NCBI GenBank assembly: GCA_002502855.1
Contig: DAQK01000029.1
Span: 110,689 to 174,688 of the forward strand
Direction: 5' to 3'
DNA length: 64,000 bases
Source: Methanobacterium sp. UBA279
Lineage (GTDB): Archaea > Methanobacteriota > Methanobacteria > Methanobacteriales > Methanobacteriaceae
Positions 17,545-27,050 of this stretch are shown here, one piece after another. How positions within the stretch are numbered: position 1 is the first letter of the stretch; the number at the start of each line of letters is the position of its first letter. The notes under the pieces are model-generated. The model saw nothing but the letters and a program-made list of their open reading frames with translations, did no database searches and had not been told where the DNA came from. The translations under genes were made by a program, and so were the position numbers.

Positions 17545-18348
17545 GCAGAGGGAAAAGTAAACGTAACTTCCCCCTTCTTCAAATACACCCTTAAAAACAA
17601 GCCCATAACAATCACCGAACTCACCAACCAGGAAGCACAAGAACAAGTGAATGATATTGAAATATCAAATAACCATCTGACTCTCATAAAAAACGATAGA
17701 AACTACGGCTTTGCAGCAGGAAACAATATCGCCATAAAATACACCCGGAAAGCACACAACCCGGACTACATCCTGCTTTTAAACAACGACACGGTGGTAA
17801 ATCCTGAATTTTTAACCAAATTGATTCAGGCTGCCCAAAAAGAACCTTACATCGGCATTTTAGCCCCTTTAATTTACTACTATGATTACGATGGTAGTCA
17901 GGAAATGGTTGCCAATCTAGGCGGTAAAGTAAATATAAAGAAGTATCCTGGTTACTATGATTTAACCGAAACTAGCAGTTTAGAGGATTATCCGGGAAAC
18001 ATTATTGAATGTGATTGGGTTTCCGGAGCAGCGTTACTTTTAAAGTCTAAACTACCTATAAAGCAATTGAATGATGATCTTTTTTTTGGATGTGAGGATA
18101 TCAACCTGGCCCTCAAACTCAAAGAATATGGATATAAATCTGTGGTAGTCTTGGATTCATTTATATGGCATAAAGAAGCTGTATCCCGGAAAAAAAGGAG
18201 TTCAGGAGGAACTAAAAGGGCTTTGATGGAGATCAGATCCAATTTAACCTTCCTAAAAGCCCATAACAATCATTATTACCTGTATTTGCCCCTGTATTTA
18301 CTCCAAATATTCGTGTTATACTCTAAAATAATAATTAAACGGAATTAA
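17386..18348 (+). CDS. Family 2 glycosyltransferase (paralogue B)
   Basis: GT2 enzyme, 320 residues from ATG 17386 (SD GAGGAG, nine bases upstream). It has the same N-terminal 53 residues as paralogue A apart from one substitution, then LLNNDTVVNPEFL and a different acceptor half with CDWVSGAALLLKS and FGCEDINLALKLKEYG. The C-terminus is hydrophobic. The shared donor-binding end and different acceptor halves suggest the same donor type used on different acceptors; this is inference. Last gene of the plus-strand glycosyltransferase unit that began at 14010. Confidence 0.85.
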   Translation: MNPLVSIIILNWNGWQDTLECLESLYQINYPNYHVILVDNHSQDQSLEKIREYAEGKVNVTSPFFKYTLKNKPITITELTNQEAQEQVNDIEISNNHLTLIKNDRNYGFAAGNNIAIKYTRKAHNPDYILLLNNDTVVNPEFLTKLIQAAQKEPYIGILAPLIYYYDYDGSQEMVANLGGKVNIKKYPGYYDLTETSSLEDYPGNIIECDWVSGAALLLKSKLPIKQLNDDLFFGCEDINLALKLKEYGYKSVVVLDSFIWHKEAVSRKKRSSGGTKRALMEIRSNLTFLKAHNNHYYLYLPLYLLQIFVLYSKIIIKRN

Positions 18349-18584
18349 CTATTCTGTAACTATGAATAGGTGAATATGCTCTTAACTTCTTTTATCATTT
18401 CTAATTGGAAATAATTGTTAGGCAAACTAAACCTATTTTAACTGTAATAAAACCCGTAATCATTATTATTCTCTATTATATCTCTTTTTTCCTTGAAATT
18501 ACTTTAGAAGTGATTTTATATTTAATTTAAAAAATTTTAAAACTTATTAGGTACATAATAATAACTACAAGGAGATGCTGATTT

Positions 18585-18833
18585 ATGGGTATGGTTCCAA
18601 AAAATGAAGAAACCATGATTAAATGCATCTGCAACGCCTGCCCCAGCTACAACGAATGTATGCAGACGGGGAAAATGGGTGTATTTTGTGCTATAGGTGA
18701 CAAAATAAGATGTTTTGAAAATCCACAGGGATGTAAATACCAGGAATGCAGTGTCTCATCTGATTTCAACTTCGATACAGTATACCACTGCAAGGATGGC
18801 TCTCCAGAGATGCAATCCAGTTCAATGAGGTAA
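18585..18833 (+). CDS. Cysteine-rich DUF2769 small protein
   Basis: 82 residues with nine cysteines: CICNACPSYNEC (about 14-25), two central Cys, GCKYQEC and a final YHC. The spacing suggests a metal- or FeS-binding mini-protein of the DUF2769 family of methanogens. A paralogue is at 51501 in this window. A strong SD (AAGGAGA) precedes ATG 18585. A TATA-like TTTTATATTTAAT stands about 70 nt upstream and a T-rich tract follows the stop, so it is probably a monocistronic gene. Function unknown. Confidence 0.8.
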   Translation: MGMVPKNEETMIKCICNACPSYNECMQTGKMGVFCAIGDKIRCFENPQGCKYQECSVSSDFNFDTVYHCKDGSPEMQSSSMR

Positions 18834-18836
18834 GTT

Positions 18837-18862
18837 TGATTTTCCTTTTTTTATTTCTTTTT
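18837..18862 (+). terminator. T-rich tract after the DUF2769 gene
   Basis: Bases 18837-18862 are almost all T on the plus strand just after the TAA at 18831-18833. U-rich runs are the usual archaeal termination signal; no stem is seen. Confidence 0.55.
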
Positions 18863-18878
18863 AGATAACTGGTTTTTC

Positions 18879-20057
18879 TTATCTTCTTTTTATAAAGTTT
18901 ATAGCCTGATTAAATCCTTCAATCATGTTCTTATAGGTGAATCCCTCTTCAACAATTCTTTTAGATGCCTGGCCCATTTTCTCTTCAAGTTCCGGGTCCA
19001 TTAAAATTTTATATAAAGCTTCATTGAGAGCATCACAATTTCTTTCCGGAACAACAAAACCGTTTATCCCATCTTCAATCATGAAGGTGTTACCTACAGC
19101 GTCACTGGTTACCACTGGTTTTCCAAAGGACATGGCTTCATTGACCACCAAAGGACATGCATCGGCATGATGGGTGGTGATGGAAGGCAGTACAAAAATA
19201 TTGCCGAGAAGATAATAAGCCCCTAACAAATCATTGGGCACGTTACCCTGGAAGTAAAGCAGATCCTCTATCTTTAAACTGTGCGCTAATTTTTCCAGTT
19301 CCCCACGACACTCTCCACCCCCCACAACAACTAACCTTACATCGCCTACTTTTTTATAGAGCTTTTTGAAGGCCTTAAGGAGGTATCGAAGTCCCTTTAA
19401 CTTAATAAGACGCCCCACAAATAAGATAACCTTTTTATCTTCCAGTCCAAGCTCTTGGCGTATCTTCTCACAATTTCCATAATCATCTTCCTTTACGTGT
19501 AAATTACTGACATTAGGCATGATGAAAATCTTATCAGGTGATACCCCTAATCCTGTGAAGAATTCCCGGTGTCTAGTGCCCGGTACTAAAAGAGCATCGG
19601 CACTGCGAGAGAAAAATCCGGCCAAAAACTTGGCAAATTTCCTCTTAGTGGTTTTAACGTTCCAGTCCCAGTCTTCCCTCCATAGAATGAATGGTTTCCC
19701 CTTTATTTTCACTATTAAAAAGTACAATAAGGTTTCAAATGCATCGGTGGGAGTATCCCAGCTACCGCCTACAAAGACATCGTATTCTCCCAGAGCCCTT
19801 TTTATAGCACCCCAGGCCACTCCTAACTTGTTAGGGACTATACGATAGTTTATACCTTCCATCCCTGGAATTTCCTTTGATAAATCAGTGCCGTAGGTTC
19901 GATTGTAGCCTTCCACATTGGTAAATAGAAACTCAACATCGTAGATCTCGCTCAATCTACGGAAAAATGGTTTACGGTACCACATTGCTGTGTGGTGTAC
20001 AAATAATATTTTAAACCCTTCTTTACTTCCCTGGTTTGCTTCGGAATCGTTTACCAT
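18879..20057 (-). CDS. Family 4 glycosyltransferase
   Basis: 392-residue GT-B enzyme. The donor domain has KVILFVGRLIKLKGLRYLLK (about 210-229), GNVPNDLLGAYYLL and a degenerate EX7E region, ADACPLVVNEAMSFGKPVV, in which the first glutamate is replaced (D or C at that place) while the second (NEAM) is kept. It starts at ATG 20057, overlapping the end of the DUF2206 gene by 7 nt. It is the last gene of the long minus-strand glycan operon that begins near 28978. Specificity unknown. Confidence 0.85.
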   Translation of the reverse strand: MVNDSEANQGSKEGFKILFVHHTAMWYRKPFFRRLSEIYDVEFLFTNVEGYNRTYGTDLSKEIPGMEGINYRIVPNKLGVAWGAIKRALGEYDVFVGGSWDTPTDAFETLLYFLIVKIKGKPFILWREDWDWNVKTTKRKFAKFLAGFFSRSADALLVPGTRHREFFTGLGVSPDKIFIMPNVSNLHVKEDDYGNCEKIRQELGLEDKKVILFVGRLIKLKGLRYLLKAFKKLYKKVGDVRLVVVGGGECRGELEKLAHSLKIEDLLYFQGNVPNDLLGAYYLLGNIFVLPSITTHHADACPLVVNEAMSFGKPVVTSDAVGNTFMIEDGINGFVVPERNCDALNEALYKILMDPELEEKMGQASKRIVEEGFTYKNMIEGFNQAINFIKRR

Positions 20058-22183
20058 AATATGCGGGCCCCTCCATTATCGTAGATCCTGCTCTTTCCAT
20101 CTAGAAGGAATAGATATGGTTCCATATCCACCCGGATAAAATCATCACCCATATCTATGATCAACCGGTCATGTATGTTAACGTACCCCAGATAGATATA
20201 ACCCCTATCTATGGTTTTATTCCAGCCAAAGAATGAGCTGTTGATGTTTTCATTTGAAACATTCGGTCCATATGCTGTTAAGAATCTGGCAACCTCTCTT
20301 CCATCTGAATATACTGTTAAGTTGTTTATCCTGTTTTGGGAGATCCATTGGGCTGCTATAACTTCACTATCATAGATATAATTACCCTGTCTGACTGTGC
20401 CGTTCGTTTCATAGTATGAAGAATAGGGCTGGCCCAGAGCACTGTACTGTAGATATGTTACACATGAAAACAGGAATATTAAAAGGAATAACAAGATATA
20501 AACATCCCATTTTGGTTTTTTAGTAATTCTGGCTACGAAAATACCGCCGATTACGAATACTGGTGCTAAGAATATTATCAACTGGAAAAACAGTCGGGCC
20601 ACATCGTAGGCAATTGAGATGTAGGGCAGGGCCACGAATAAAACCAGTAAGACCAGGGATATGACTATTCCCAGTATAAATTCCATGGTGAACTTCTCCT
20701 GATAATGGCGGAACCTCCGGACTATGGCGACTAATCCCACCAGTATGGTGGCGAATATCAGATCATGGGCTATGACACTCACCATGTTGGGGAGTGACTT
20801 GAAAACCACCCCTAGGATGCCCAGGACATAGGCGCCCCTGGTTCCAACCAGAGCACTGCTTATTCCCGCGCCTGCGGTTAGTTCCACTGTTTTACCCAGA
20901 ACCTGGGCCCCGCTTGCAAACTGGACTTTAGCCACGAAAAGGTACCAGATGGCAATGAGTACCAGTGAAATGATTATGACGTCGAAGTTGGTGAAGACCA
21001 GCTTCCTCTCCTTTATTAAGCTCCTGAAAAAGGGGTAGAGCAGTATGGGTAGTATAAGTACGAATGCCACGTAAGCCGTGGAATAGTGTGATATCAAAGT
21101 TGCAAATATAAAAAGGACTATAAGGAATTTTCTAAACCATTTATCCAGTTTAGAGTCAAATACAACCATTATTGTGAGGAAGAAGAATATTATGGCTATC
21201 TCCTGTCTCACTGCTCCTAGGAGGTTTATGAAAAATAGCTGGAATATGAAAAGCAGAGCCGCTAAAAATGCATATTTACCCGCGAGATATTTTTTTGCGG
21301 CCAGGTAAACGATTAAGGGCAATATGGAACCTATGATGGCCATGAATAATTTGAAGATGTATTCTCCACCCATCCCCGAGAGGACATGGTAGATCAGGGG
21401 GAGGATGGTTATGCTCATACAGGCATTGTAGGCGTTGTAATAGGTATTCAGGTCCCAGTGATAGTTTAACTGGGTGAGCTGGAAGCTGTAATATTCAAGG
21501 TGAACATCTATTCCCAGGAGGTGGTTGGAGGTTAATCCGTGCATCAGGAGCAGGCTTAGGCCAATGAGCCACAGTGCCAGGGGATAGGTAGCAGAATGGA
21601 TCCTGTCCCGCAGATAAACCACAGCCACCAGATACAGGGGTATTAGAAGGAGCATGGTTAAAAGTAAAACGTTGTTCTGGGTGGTGTTCATAAGATAAGT
21701 CCCTAGTATAGCCAGGAGAGGGAATAAAAAGGGAAATATCAGTGGGGATCTTAGTTTATCCTTTAAATCTAATTTAAAACCAAAATCATCCCCTAAAACG
21801 TTCCGGTTACGCCAGTAGGCAGCCACAGACAGTAGAACGACGAAGAGGTTTAAGGTAACAAAAACCGGGGTGAAGGATAATGGCTGGTTTAACAGGGGAT
21901 ATAAACTGTTTAAAGCCAGGCCGATAATCATCAGGAAGGAAATACTCATTCCCACCGATAGTACGATCTTTTTAACAGGGTTCATCCCTTTGGGATTCAA
22001 TATTAGTATGACCAAAAAGCCAGGGACTACAGAAAAGAATATGAAGGAAAATACCTCTCTTAAAAAGGGTATATCTAAAATTATGGATAGATCAGTTAAT
22101 ATTAGGAAGAATATAACCGTGAATATCCAGTTTTTAATGTTAATACCCTTCACTTGCTTATTTATATCCAGCATCCAAACCAT
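20051..22183 (-). CDS. DUF2206 multi-pass membrane protein, possible GT-C glycosyltransferase
   Basis: 710 residues with roughly 15 or more hydrophobic helices and a C-terminal soluble tail of about 130 residues. It matches the DUF2206 family, seen mostly in methanogen glycan loci. After a cluster of N-terminal helices, the segment HLLGIDVHLEYYSFQL (about 221-236) carries D226, H228 and E230 at the start of an outer loop. GT-C glycosyltransferases use such an acidic first outer loop, so I infer a lipid-linked-sugar transferase or polymerase. It sits between two GT4 genes and overlaps one by 7 nt. Function is not established. Confidence 0.72.
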   Translation of the reverse strand: MVWMLDINKQVKGINIKNWIFTVIFFLILTDLSIILDIPFLREVFSFIFFSVVPGFLVILILNPKGMNPVKKIVLSVGMSISFLMIIGLALNSLYPLLNQPLSFTPVFVTLNLFVVLLSVAAYWRNRNVLGDDFGFKLDLKDKLRSPLIFPFLFPLLAILGTYLMNTTQNNVLLLTMLLLIPLYLVAVVYLRDRIHSATYPLALWLIGLSLLLMHGLTSNHLLGIDVHLEYYSFQLTQLNYHWDLNTYYNAYNACMSITILPLIYHVLSGMGGEYIFKLFMAIIGSILPLIVYLAAKKYLAGKYAFLAALLFIFQLFFINLLGAVRQEIAIIFFFLTIMVVFDSKLDKWFRKFLIVLFIFATLISHYSTAYVAFVLILPILLYPFFRSLIKERKLVFTNFDVIIISLVLIAIWYLFVAKVQFASGAQVLGKTVELTAGAGISSALVGTRGAYVLGILGVVFKSLPNMVSVIAHDLIFATILVGLVAIVRRFRHYQEKFTMEFILGIVISLVLLVLFVALPYISIAYDVARLFFQLIIFLAPVFVIGGIFVARITKKPKWDVYILLFLLIFLFSCVTYLQYSALGQPYSSYYETNGTVRQGNYIYDSEVIAAQWISQNRINNLTVYSDGREVARFLTAYGPNVSNENINSSFFGWNKTIDRGYIYLGYVNIHDRLIIDMGDDFIRVDMEPYLFLLDGKSRIYDNGGARILW

Positions 22184-22260
22184 CCGAACTCTTTATTAAA
22201 TTTAATATTATATCCTATTTCCTTTAAAACGTTCAATCTAAAAAATAAGATGATGTGAAT

Positions 22261-23394
22261 TTAGGATTTTGCCAGTATTTCCTTATATACTTTCTCCATA
22301 CTATTGGCCACATCTTTCCAGGTATATTTTTCCTCCACCAGTTTCCTGCCCCTTTGACCCATCTCTTTCTGCATCTCAACATCACTGAGTATCTGTGTTA
22401 TAGCATCGGCCAGTTTCTGGGTGTCCCGGGGTGATGTTACTATTCCACCTTGGATTTGTTTTAGATCCTGGGCCACACCTACGATATCGGTGGTTACCAC
22501 CGGTGTCTGGCAGGCCAGTGCCTCCAATGCCACTATTCCAAATCCTTCCTGGAGTGAAGAGATGGATGGTAAGACGAATACGCTTGTCTGGCTGTAATAA
22601 TCTGCAATTTCCTCATCAGGGATAAACCCGGCAAATTCCACGTTATCCTTTAACCCCAGTGAAGCGGCCATTTCCTGATAATGATCAAGTAAAACGCCTT
22701 TACCTCCCACGATTAATTTCACATCAGGTATTTTATTTTTAACTATTTTAAGGGCTTTTAAAAGATATTCCAGCCCTTTATATTTATGGAACTCATCCAG
22801 GACGCTTAAAAAGAAGATGGTACTTTTATCTTCATTACCTGAAGCTTGTTTTGGCTGGAATTTTTCTACATCCACCCCGTTGGGTATTACTTCTATTTTA
22901 TCCCGGTATTTAGCCAGATAAGATGAGGATTGCAGGTAGCCGGGCTGGGTTATGATGATCTTGGCAGCAGTTTTGAGCACGTAGTTTAAGCCTACTGAGT
23001 TATATATACGGGCTACCAAACTTGCCAATCCCTGACCTACTATATCGTTATGATAAGTTACCACTAATGGCTTTTTTTTACTATTGGAATAAAAAGCACT
23101 CCAATCAGCACTCCAAGGTGTGGGGATATGAGTGTGGATGATGTCATAGTCACCATCTGATAACGCTCCGGGAAGTCCGGTAGTGATGTTGGTGTTGGCT
23201 ATTTTACCCATGTAGGGCAGTCTTTCTACTTCAATACCCTCCACTCTTTGTTTACTCTCTATATCTGGCTCGTTGGCACATACCACTTTCACCTGGTTTC
23301 CTGATTTCACCAGCTCCCGGGACAGGTAGTAAACGTAGTTCTCTACACCGCCTGTGAAGGGATAAAACCTGACCGGTGTCTGTAATATCTTCAT
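22261..23394 (-). CDS. Family 4 glycosyltransferase
   Basis: 377-residue GT-B enzyme. The acceptor domain begins MKILQTPVRFYPFTGGVENY, the GGVE loop typical of GT4. The donor domain has IIFPNG-like VIPNGVDVEKFQPK (about 166-179) and EX7E in EGFGIVALEALACQTPVVT. An AAAGGATC SD precedes the ATG. It lies between DUF2206 and another GT4 with the same orientation. The gap upstream (23395-23497) holds a 29-nt tandem repeat attached to the preceding gene's stop. Confidence 0.88.
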   Translation of the reverse strand: MKILQTPVRFYPFTGGVENYVYYLSRELVKSGNQVKVVCANEPDIESKQRVEGIEVERLPYMGKIANTNITTGLPGALSDGDYDIIHTHIPTPWSADWSAFYSNSKKKPLVVTYHNDIVGQGLASLVARIYNSVGLNYVLKTAAKIIITQPGYLQSSSYLAKYRDKIEVIPNGVDVEKFQPKQASGNEDKSTIFFLSVLDEFHKYKGLEYLLKALKIVKNKIPDVKLIVGGKGVLLDHYQEMAASLGLKDNVEFAGFIPDEEIADYYSQTSVFVLPSISSLQEGFGIVALEALACQTPVVTTDIVGVAQDLKQIQGGIVTSPRDTQKLADAITQILSDVEMQKEMGQRGRKLVEEKYTWKDVANSMEKVYKEILAKS

Positions 23395-23417
23395 GTTTAT
23401 TGATCCTTTATTTAAGC

Positions 23418-23506
23418 TGTAATCTAAGTTTAATCTGTTATTTGAGTTATAATCTAAGTTTAATTATTATTCAAGTTATAATCTTTATTTAAACTTTTTA
23501 TTTAAG
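23418..23506. repeat. About 29-nt tandem repeat, three copies, at the stop of a GT4 gene
   Basis: Units at 23418-23446, 23447-23475 and 23476-23506 (29, 29, 31 nt) share the core (T)TATAATCT(AAG)TTTAA and end in TTTGAG, TTCAAG and TTTAAG. The third overlaps the stop codon of the gene at 23498. A TTTATTTAAG fragment just before unit 1 looks like the end of a fourth copy. Confidence 0.75.
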
Positions 23507-24637
23507 TAAAAACTCCCAATAAGTTACCTCTAGCCTGGTGATTATATTATTCCAGTCGTAATCCTTGACAAAATCTTTAGAACTTTCTACCATTTTTTCT
23601 CTTGATTCCATTGCTTCTATTATATTATTTGAAAGTGAATTTTCTGATACCTCAGCTATTAAACCATTTTCACCGGGAATTATCAGGTCTTTTGCTGCGT
23701 TCATAGGATGATCAACTACCACTACCGGCAGTCCACAGGCATTAGCCTCCAGGACCACCATACCAAACCCCTCCCGTACAGATGGAAGGACCAGTACTTT
23801 AGAAGACTTCATATGAGCTATCACATCCTGATAATCCTCCAGAAATCCTGTGAAACTTACATCGTCCTTGAGGCCTGATTGGTCGCTTAACTTTTCCAAG
23901 TTCTCTTTTTCGGGTCCTTCCCCGATGATGGTGCACTTTACATCTGGAAAATTATCTTTAACTCTAACCAGGGATTTTATGAGTAGGTCGGCCTTCTTTT
24001 CTTTGATCAACCTACCCACGAATATGATATCTGATTTAGCCGGTGAAGGCTTTATCTGATTAATTTCCGCAAGATCGATTCCGTTGGGTATGACCACCGC
24101 TTTTTCCGATGATTTTATCTTCCGTAAATCATCCTTGGTCTTATCAGATACTGTTATAATCTTATCAGTTAATCTCACCATTAGTTTTTCAGTTAATTTA
24201 CCAAAAAATCCAGCTTTTCCTAAATATTCATACCAGTAATCATTCCAGACTTCATGTAAGGTAATTACCATTGTGGATCTTCCAAAAAAGGAATTGAATC
24301 CAACTGTAAAACAGGAAAAGAATGGAAATCCCTGGCAGTCGATGATATCATATCTTCCTGCCCTTAATTTAAAAAGGATCATCAAGGCAAAGTAGAGGGC
24401 TTCTTTAATGGATCTCCTATCGTTATCGTAAAGTTTCACTGGTTTACATACTCCATGTAACTTTATACCGTCCATTTCCATGTCTTTTTTACCTGACTCG
24501 GGCCACCACCATCCCACACCATACCAGTGCACCTCATGGCCCTTATCTGCTAATCCTTTGGCCAGTTGGTAGATTCTCTTTTCGGCCCCTCCTTTTATCC
24601 AGGGGTAGACTGCATCGTAAATGAAGGCTATCTTCAT
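23498..24637 (-). CDS. Family 4 glycosyltransferase
   Basis: 379-residue GT-B enzyme starting MKIAFIYDAVYPWIKGGAEK (GGAEKR acceptor loop). The donor domain shows VVIPNGIDLAEI, IIFVGRLIKEKKADLLIKS and the EX7E motif EGFGMVVLEANACGLPVVV (about 290-308). It follows the GT2 gene at 24750-25877 on the same strand with a 112-nt gap. Donor unknown. Its stop codon lies in a 29-nt tandem repeat. Confidence 0.88.
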   Translation of the reverse strand: MKIAFIYDAVYPWIKGGAEKRIYQLAKGLADKGHEVHWYGVGWWWPESGKKDMEMDGIKLHGVCKPVKLYDNDRRSIKEALYFALMILFKLRAGRYDIIDCQGFPFFSCFTVGFNSFFGRSTMVITLHEVWNDYWYEYLGKAGFFGKLTEKLMVRLTDKIITVSDKTKDDLRKIKSSEKAVVIPNGIDLAEINQIKPSPAKSDIIFVGRLIKEKKADLLIKSLVRVKDNFPDVKCTIIGEGPEKENLEKLSDQSGLKDDVSFTGFLEDYQDVIAHMKSSKVLVLPSVREGFGMVVLEANACGLPVVVVDHPMNAAKDLIIPGENGLIAEVSENSLSNNIIEAMESREKMVESSKDFVKDYDWNNIITRLEVTYWEFLLK

Positions 24638-24730
24638 CTTTTTAGCCCCTTAAAAAATTAATTCAGGTTCAGGTAAACTTAATTTTAAAATATCAAGACC
24701 TTCAGTTTCAGAATTATTTCCGATTCATAG

Positions 24731-24761
24731 TTTTCAGGATATTCAACCATTAATTTTCAGG
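24731..24761. repeat. 23-nt-spaced repeat at the stop of the GT2 gene
   Basis: TTTTCAGG occurs at 24731-24738 and 24754-24761, a spacing of 23 nt, with a third TTTCAG at 24706. The stop codon (24750-24752) lies between the copies. Weaker than the other stop-linked repeats. Confidence 0.4.
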
Positions 24762-25877
24762 GTCAGGACTGTTTAAGAGCATGAGACTGATTAATATCCC
24801 TGAGAAAATGGTCTGAATCCCTAAAATGAAGAATATCAAGGCCATCATGGCATTCAGGGTTTGGAATAGTCCACCAAATCCTGCGGCGATCCAGCTGTAC
24901 AGTACATTGACACCTATGATCAACCCTATTAAGAGCAAAACTACACCCAGAAGCAATTCTCTTCCCAGTGAATGGTAACTTAAATATCTATTTACAGTAC
25001 CTGAACTTTTATTAACACCGTAGGTCTCTCCGAAGGCTCCAAAGTGTACCCAGGCCAGGAGCATCTGGTATCCAATTATCACCAGGAGACTTCCCAGGAT
25101 AAGAGAGTGCATCCTAGATTGTCCCAGTAAAGATACTCCTGTCACCAGGGATACACCCAGTAACAACACTACCAGACCCGGTCCCAGGAGAAATGGTGTG
25201 GGTCTGTAGAGCATCATGAACCTTAGGTGTCTCCATCCATCAGCGAATGAACTGAGCTTGGAATCACCCTCTCGGGGATAATAGGTTATGGGAATCTCTG
25301 CTATCTTCAACTTCTCCCGGGCGGCTTCGATGATCATCTCTGAAGCGAACTCCATTCCTGAGCTTTGAAGTTTCAATTTATCCAAGGCTTCCCTTCGAAT
25401 GGCCCTCATCCCACAGTGGGCATCAGAAACTCCTGCTTTAAACAAGGCGTTCAGTAACCAGGTGAGGAATGGGTTGCCCACGTACCTGTGCAGGGCGGGC
25501 ATGGCTCCCTTCTGTATATCTCCCTTGAGCCGGGAGCCCATCACCATATCGTAATCTCCAGTTAAAAGTGGCTGGACAAATTCATAGGTGGTGTTCAGGG
25601 GATATGTACCGTCTGCATCACCCATTACAATTACATCTCCCTTGGCTTCTTTAAATCCCCTTAGATAAGCGTTTCCATACCCTCTTTTTTCTTCACGAAC
25701 CACCCTTGCTCCGGCATCAGTTGCTTCCTGGGCGGTGTTATCGGTTGATGCGTTGTCAACCACCACTATCTCTGCTTCCAATCCTTTTTCCTTTAATTCG
25801 GTAAGTGGTATTGATTTAACTGTTTTACCTACTATTCCTTCTTCGTTAAGTGCTGGGATTACAATTGAAATATTCAT
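24750..25877 (-). CDS. Membrane-bound family 2 glycosyltransferase (DPM1-like)
   Basis: 375 residues: a GT-A domain (about 1-225) followed by four hydrophobic helices. Motifs: IVIPALNEEGIVGKTV, VVVDNASTDNT, VVMGDADGTYPL (DxD) and DAHCGMRAIRREAL. This architecture is that of dolichyl-phosphate hexose synthases, which load a sugar on the lipid carrier. It could make the lipid-linked donor used by a GT-C enzyme such as the DUF2206 protein two genes downstream. Upstream lies galU, which would make the UDP-glucose donor. Polyprenyl-phosphate glucose is therefore a reasonable but unproven product. Confidence 0.85.
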   Translation of the reverse strand: MNISIVIPALNEEGIVGKTVKSIPLTELKEKGLEAEIVVVDNASTDNTAQEATDAGARVVREEKRGYGNAYLRGFKEAKGDVIVMGDADGTYPLNTTYEFVQPLLTGDYDMVMGSRLKGDIQKGAMPALHRYVGNPFLTWLLNALFKAGVSDAHCGMRAIRREALDKLKLQSSGMEFASEMIIEAAREKLKIAEIPITYYPREGDSKLSSFADGWRHLRFMMLYRPTPFLLGPGLVVLLLGVSLVTGVSLLGQSRMHSLILGSLLVIIGYQMLLAWVHFGAFGETYGVNKSSGTVNRYLSYHSLGRELLLGVVLLLIGLIIGVNVLYSWIAAGFGGLFQTLNAMMALIFFILGIQTIFSGILISLMLLNSPDPEN

Positions 25878-26077
25878 TTAATCATCGCTTCTACTTTTTT
25901 GAGTTTCTGATTATGTACCGTGAAAATTCAGTAAATTTATCTGGTTAAGTCTTTTAAAGTGCTATTATTTAATCTATCCTATTTAATCATGCGCTCTCAA
26001 AATTAAAAAATAAGTATTAATCAATTTTATATGAATATTTTGATAGTTTCGATTAACAATTGGTTCCAACTAACTAT

Positions 26078-26932
26078 TCAATTCCCCTTACTTAAGCACT
26101 CTCTTAAATACTGTTTCAGCTCATCTTTTACATTATCATCCATTAAAGCTATTTCTATGGAGCTTTTGAGCCATTCGAAGGTGTTTCCGATGTCGTAGAT
26201 TTTCCCGTCGAATACGTAGCCATAAACTGCATCCAGTGATCTCATGGCGTCAGTGAGCTGTATCTCTCCTCCCACCCCAGGTTTCACATTCTTTATATGG
26301 TCAAATATTTCCGGGACCAGGATGTATCTACCGGTTATGGCCAGGTTGGACGGTGCTTCCTGGAGGGATGGTTTCTCCACCATATCCTCTATTTTATAGA
26401 CAGAATCAGAAAACTGGGTGCCTTTTATGATACCATATCTTTCGATTTTTTCATCAGGGACCCTCTCTATGGCGATGGTGCTGGCTTTGCATTTGTAGAA
26501 GGCATCCATGAGTTGTTTGGTGCAGGGAACTTTGGATTGGGCTATGGTGTCTCCCAGAAGAACAGCGAATGGTTCACCGTCGATATGGTTCTTGGCGGTT
26601 GAAATAGCGTCTCCCAGACCTTTCTGTTTCTTCTGCCTCACATAATATATGTCAGCCATATCAGAAATGGCTTCTATCTCCCTTAGGTTTTCTGTTTTCC
26701 CACTGTTTCGGAGGGAGTATTCCAGTTCAAAAGACCGATCGAAGTGGTCCTCGATGGATCTTTTACCCTTTCCAGTTATGATCAGTATATCATCAATTCC
26801 AGAAGAAACCGCTTCTTCCACTACATACTGTATTGTTGGTTTATTAAAGACAGGGAGCATTTCCTTGGGCTGTGCCTTGGTGGCAGGTAAAAACCTGGTC
26901 CCCAGACCCGCAGCCGGTATGACAGCTTTCAT
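26078..26932 (-). CDS. galU: UTP--glucose-1-phosphate uridylyltransferase GalU
   Basis: Makes UDP-glucose from UTP and glucose 1-phosphate in the cytoplasm. About 284 residues from ATG 26932; the upstream GTG at 26944 belongs to the SD AAAGGTGATC. Family motifs: KAVIPAAGLGTRFLPATKAQPKEMLP, split here as the nucleotide-binding GLGTRFLP and the lysine of PKEM, then VLLGDTI and VEKP(SLQEAPSN), and the C-terminal DIGNTFEWLKSSIE. It is upstream of the DPM1-like GT2 and downstream of rmlA in the same minus-strand operon, so it supplies donor sugar for the locus. Confidence 0.92.
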   Translation of the reverse strand: MKAVIPAAGLGTRFLPATKAQPKEMLPVFNKPTIQYVVEEAVSSGIDDILIITGKGKRSIEDHFDRSFELEYSLRNSGKTENLREIEAISDMADIYYVRQKKQKGLGDAISTAKNHIDGEPFAVLLGDTIAQSKVPCTKQLMDAFYKCKASTIAIERVPDEKIERYGIIKGTQFSDSVYKIEDMVEKPSLQEAPSNLAITGRYILVPEIFDHIKNVKPGVGGEIQLTDAMRSLDAVYGYVFDGKIYDIGNTFEWLKSSIEIALMDDNVKDELKQYLRECLSKGN

Positions 26933-26979
26933 TTTTTTGATCACCTTTTAAGCACGTATTGCATAAAATTAGTATTTAC

Positions 26980-27030
26980 TCACTAATTAACATTTCTATT
27001 CACTAAGTAATATTTCACTTATTAATTGAA
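26980..27030. repeat. About 20-nt degenerate tandem repeat after rmlA
   Basis: Units starting TCACTAATTAACATTT (26980) and TCACTAAGTAATATTT (27000) are 20 nt apart, followed by a weaker CTTATTAATTG unit (27019). They lie 20-70 nt beyond the rmlA stop. Confidence 0.5.
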
Positions 27031-27050
27031 CAGGATAATAATCTATTAAT

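Noticed and set aside
26932..26944. GTG codons inside SD sequences as starts (also at 5188, 16334, 29546, 36727, 39324, 51056, 58052, 61040)
   Set aside because: Each GTG is part of an A(G)GGTG ribosome site with a better start 5-8 nt downstream.
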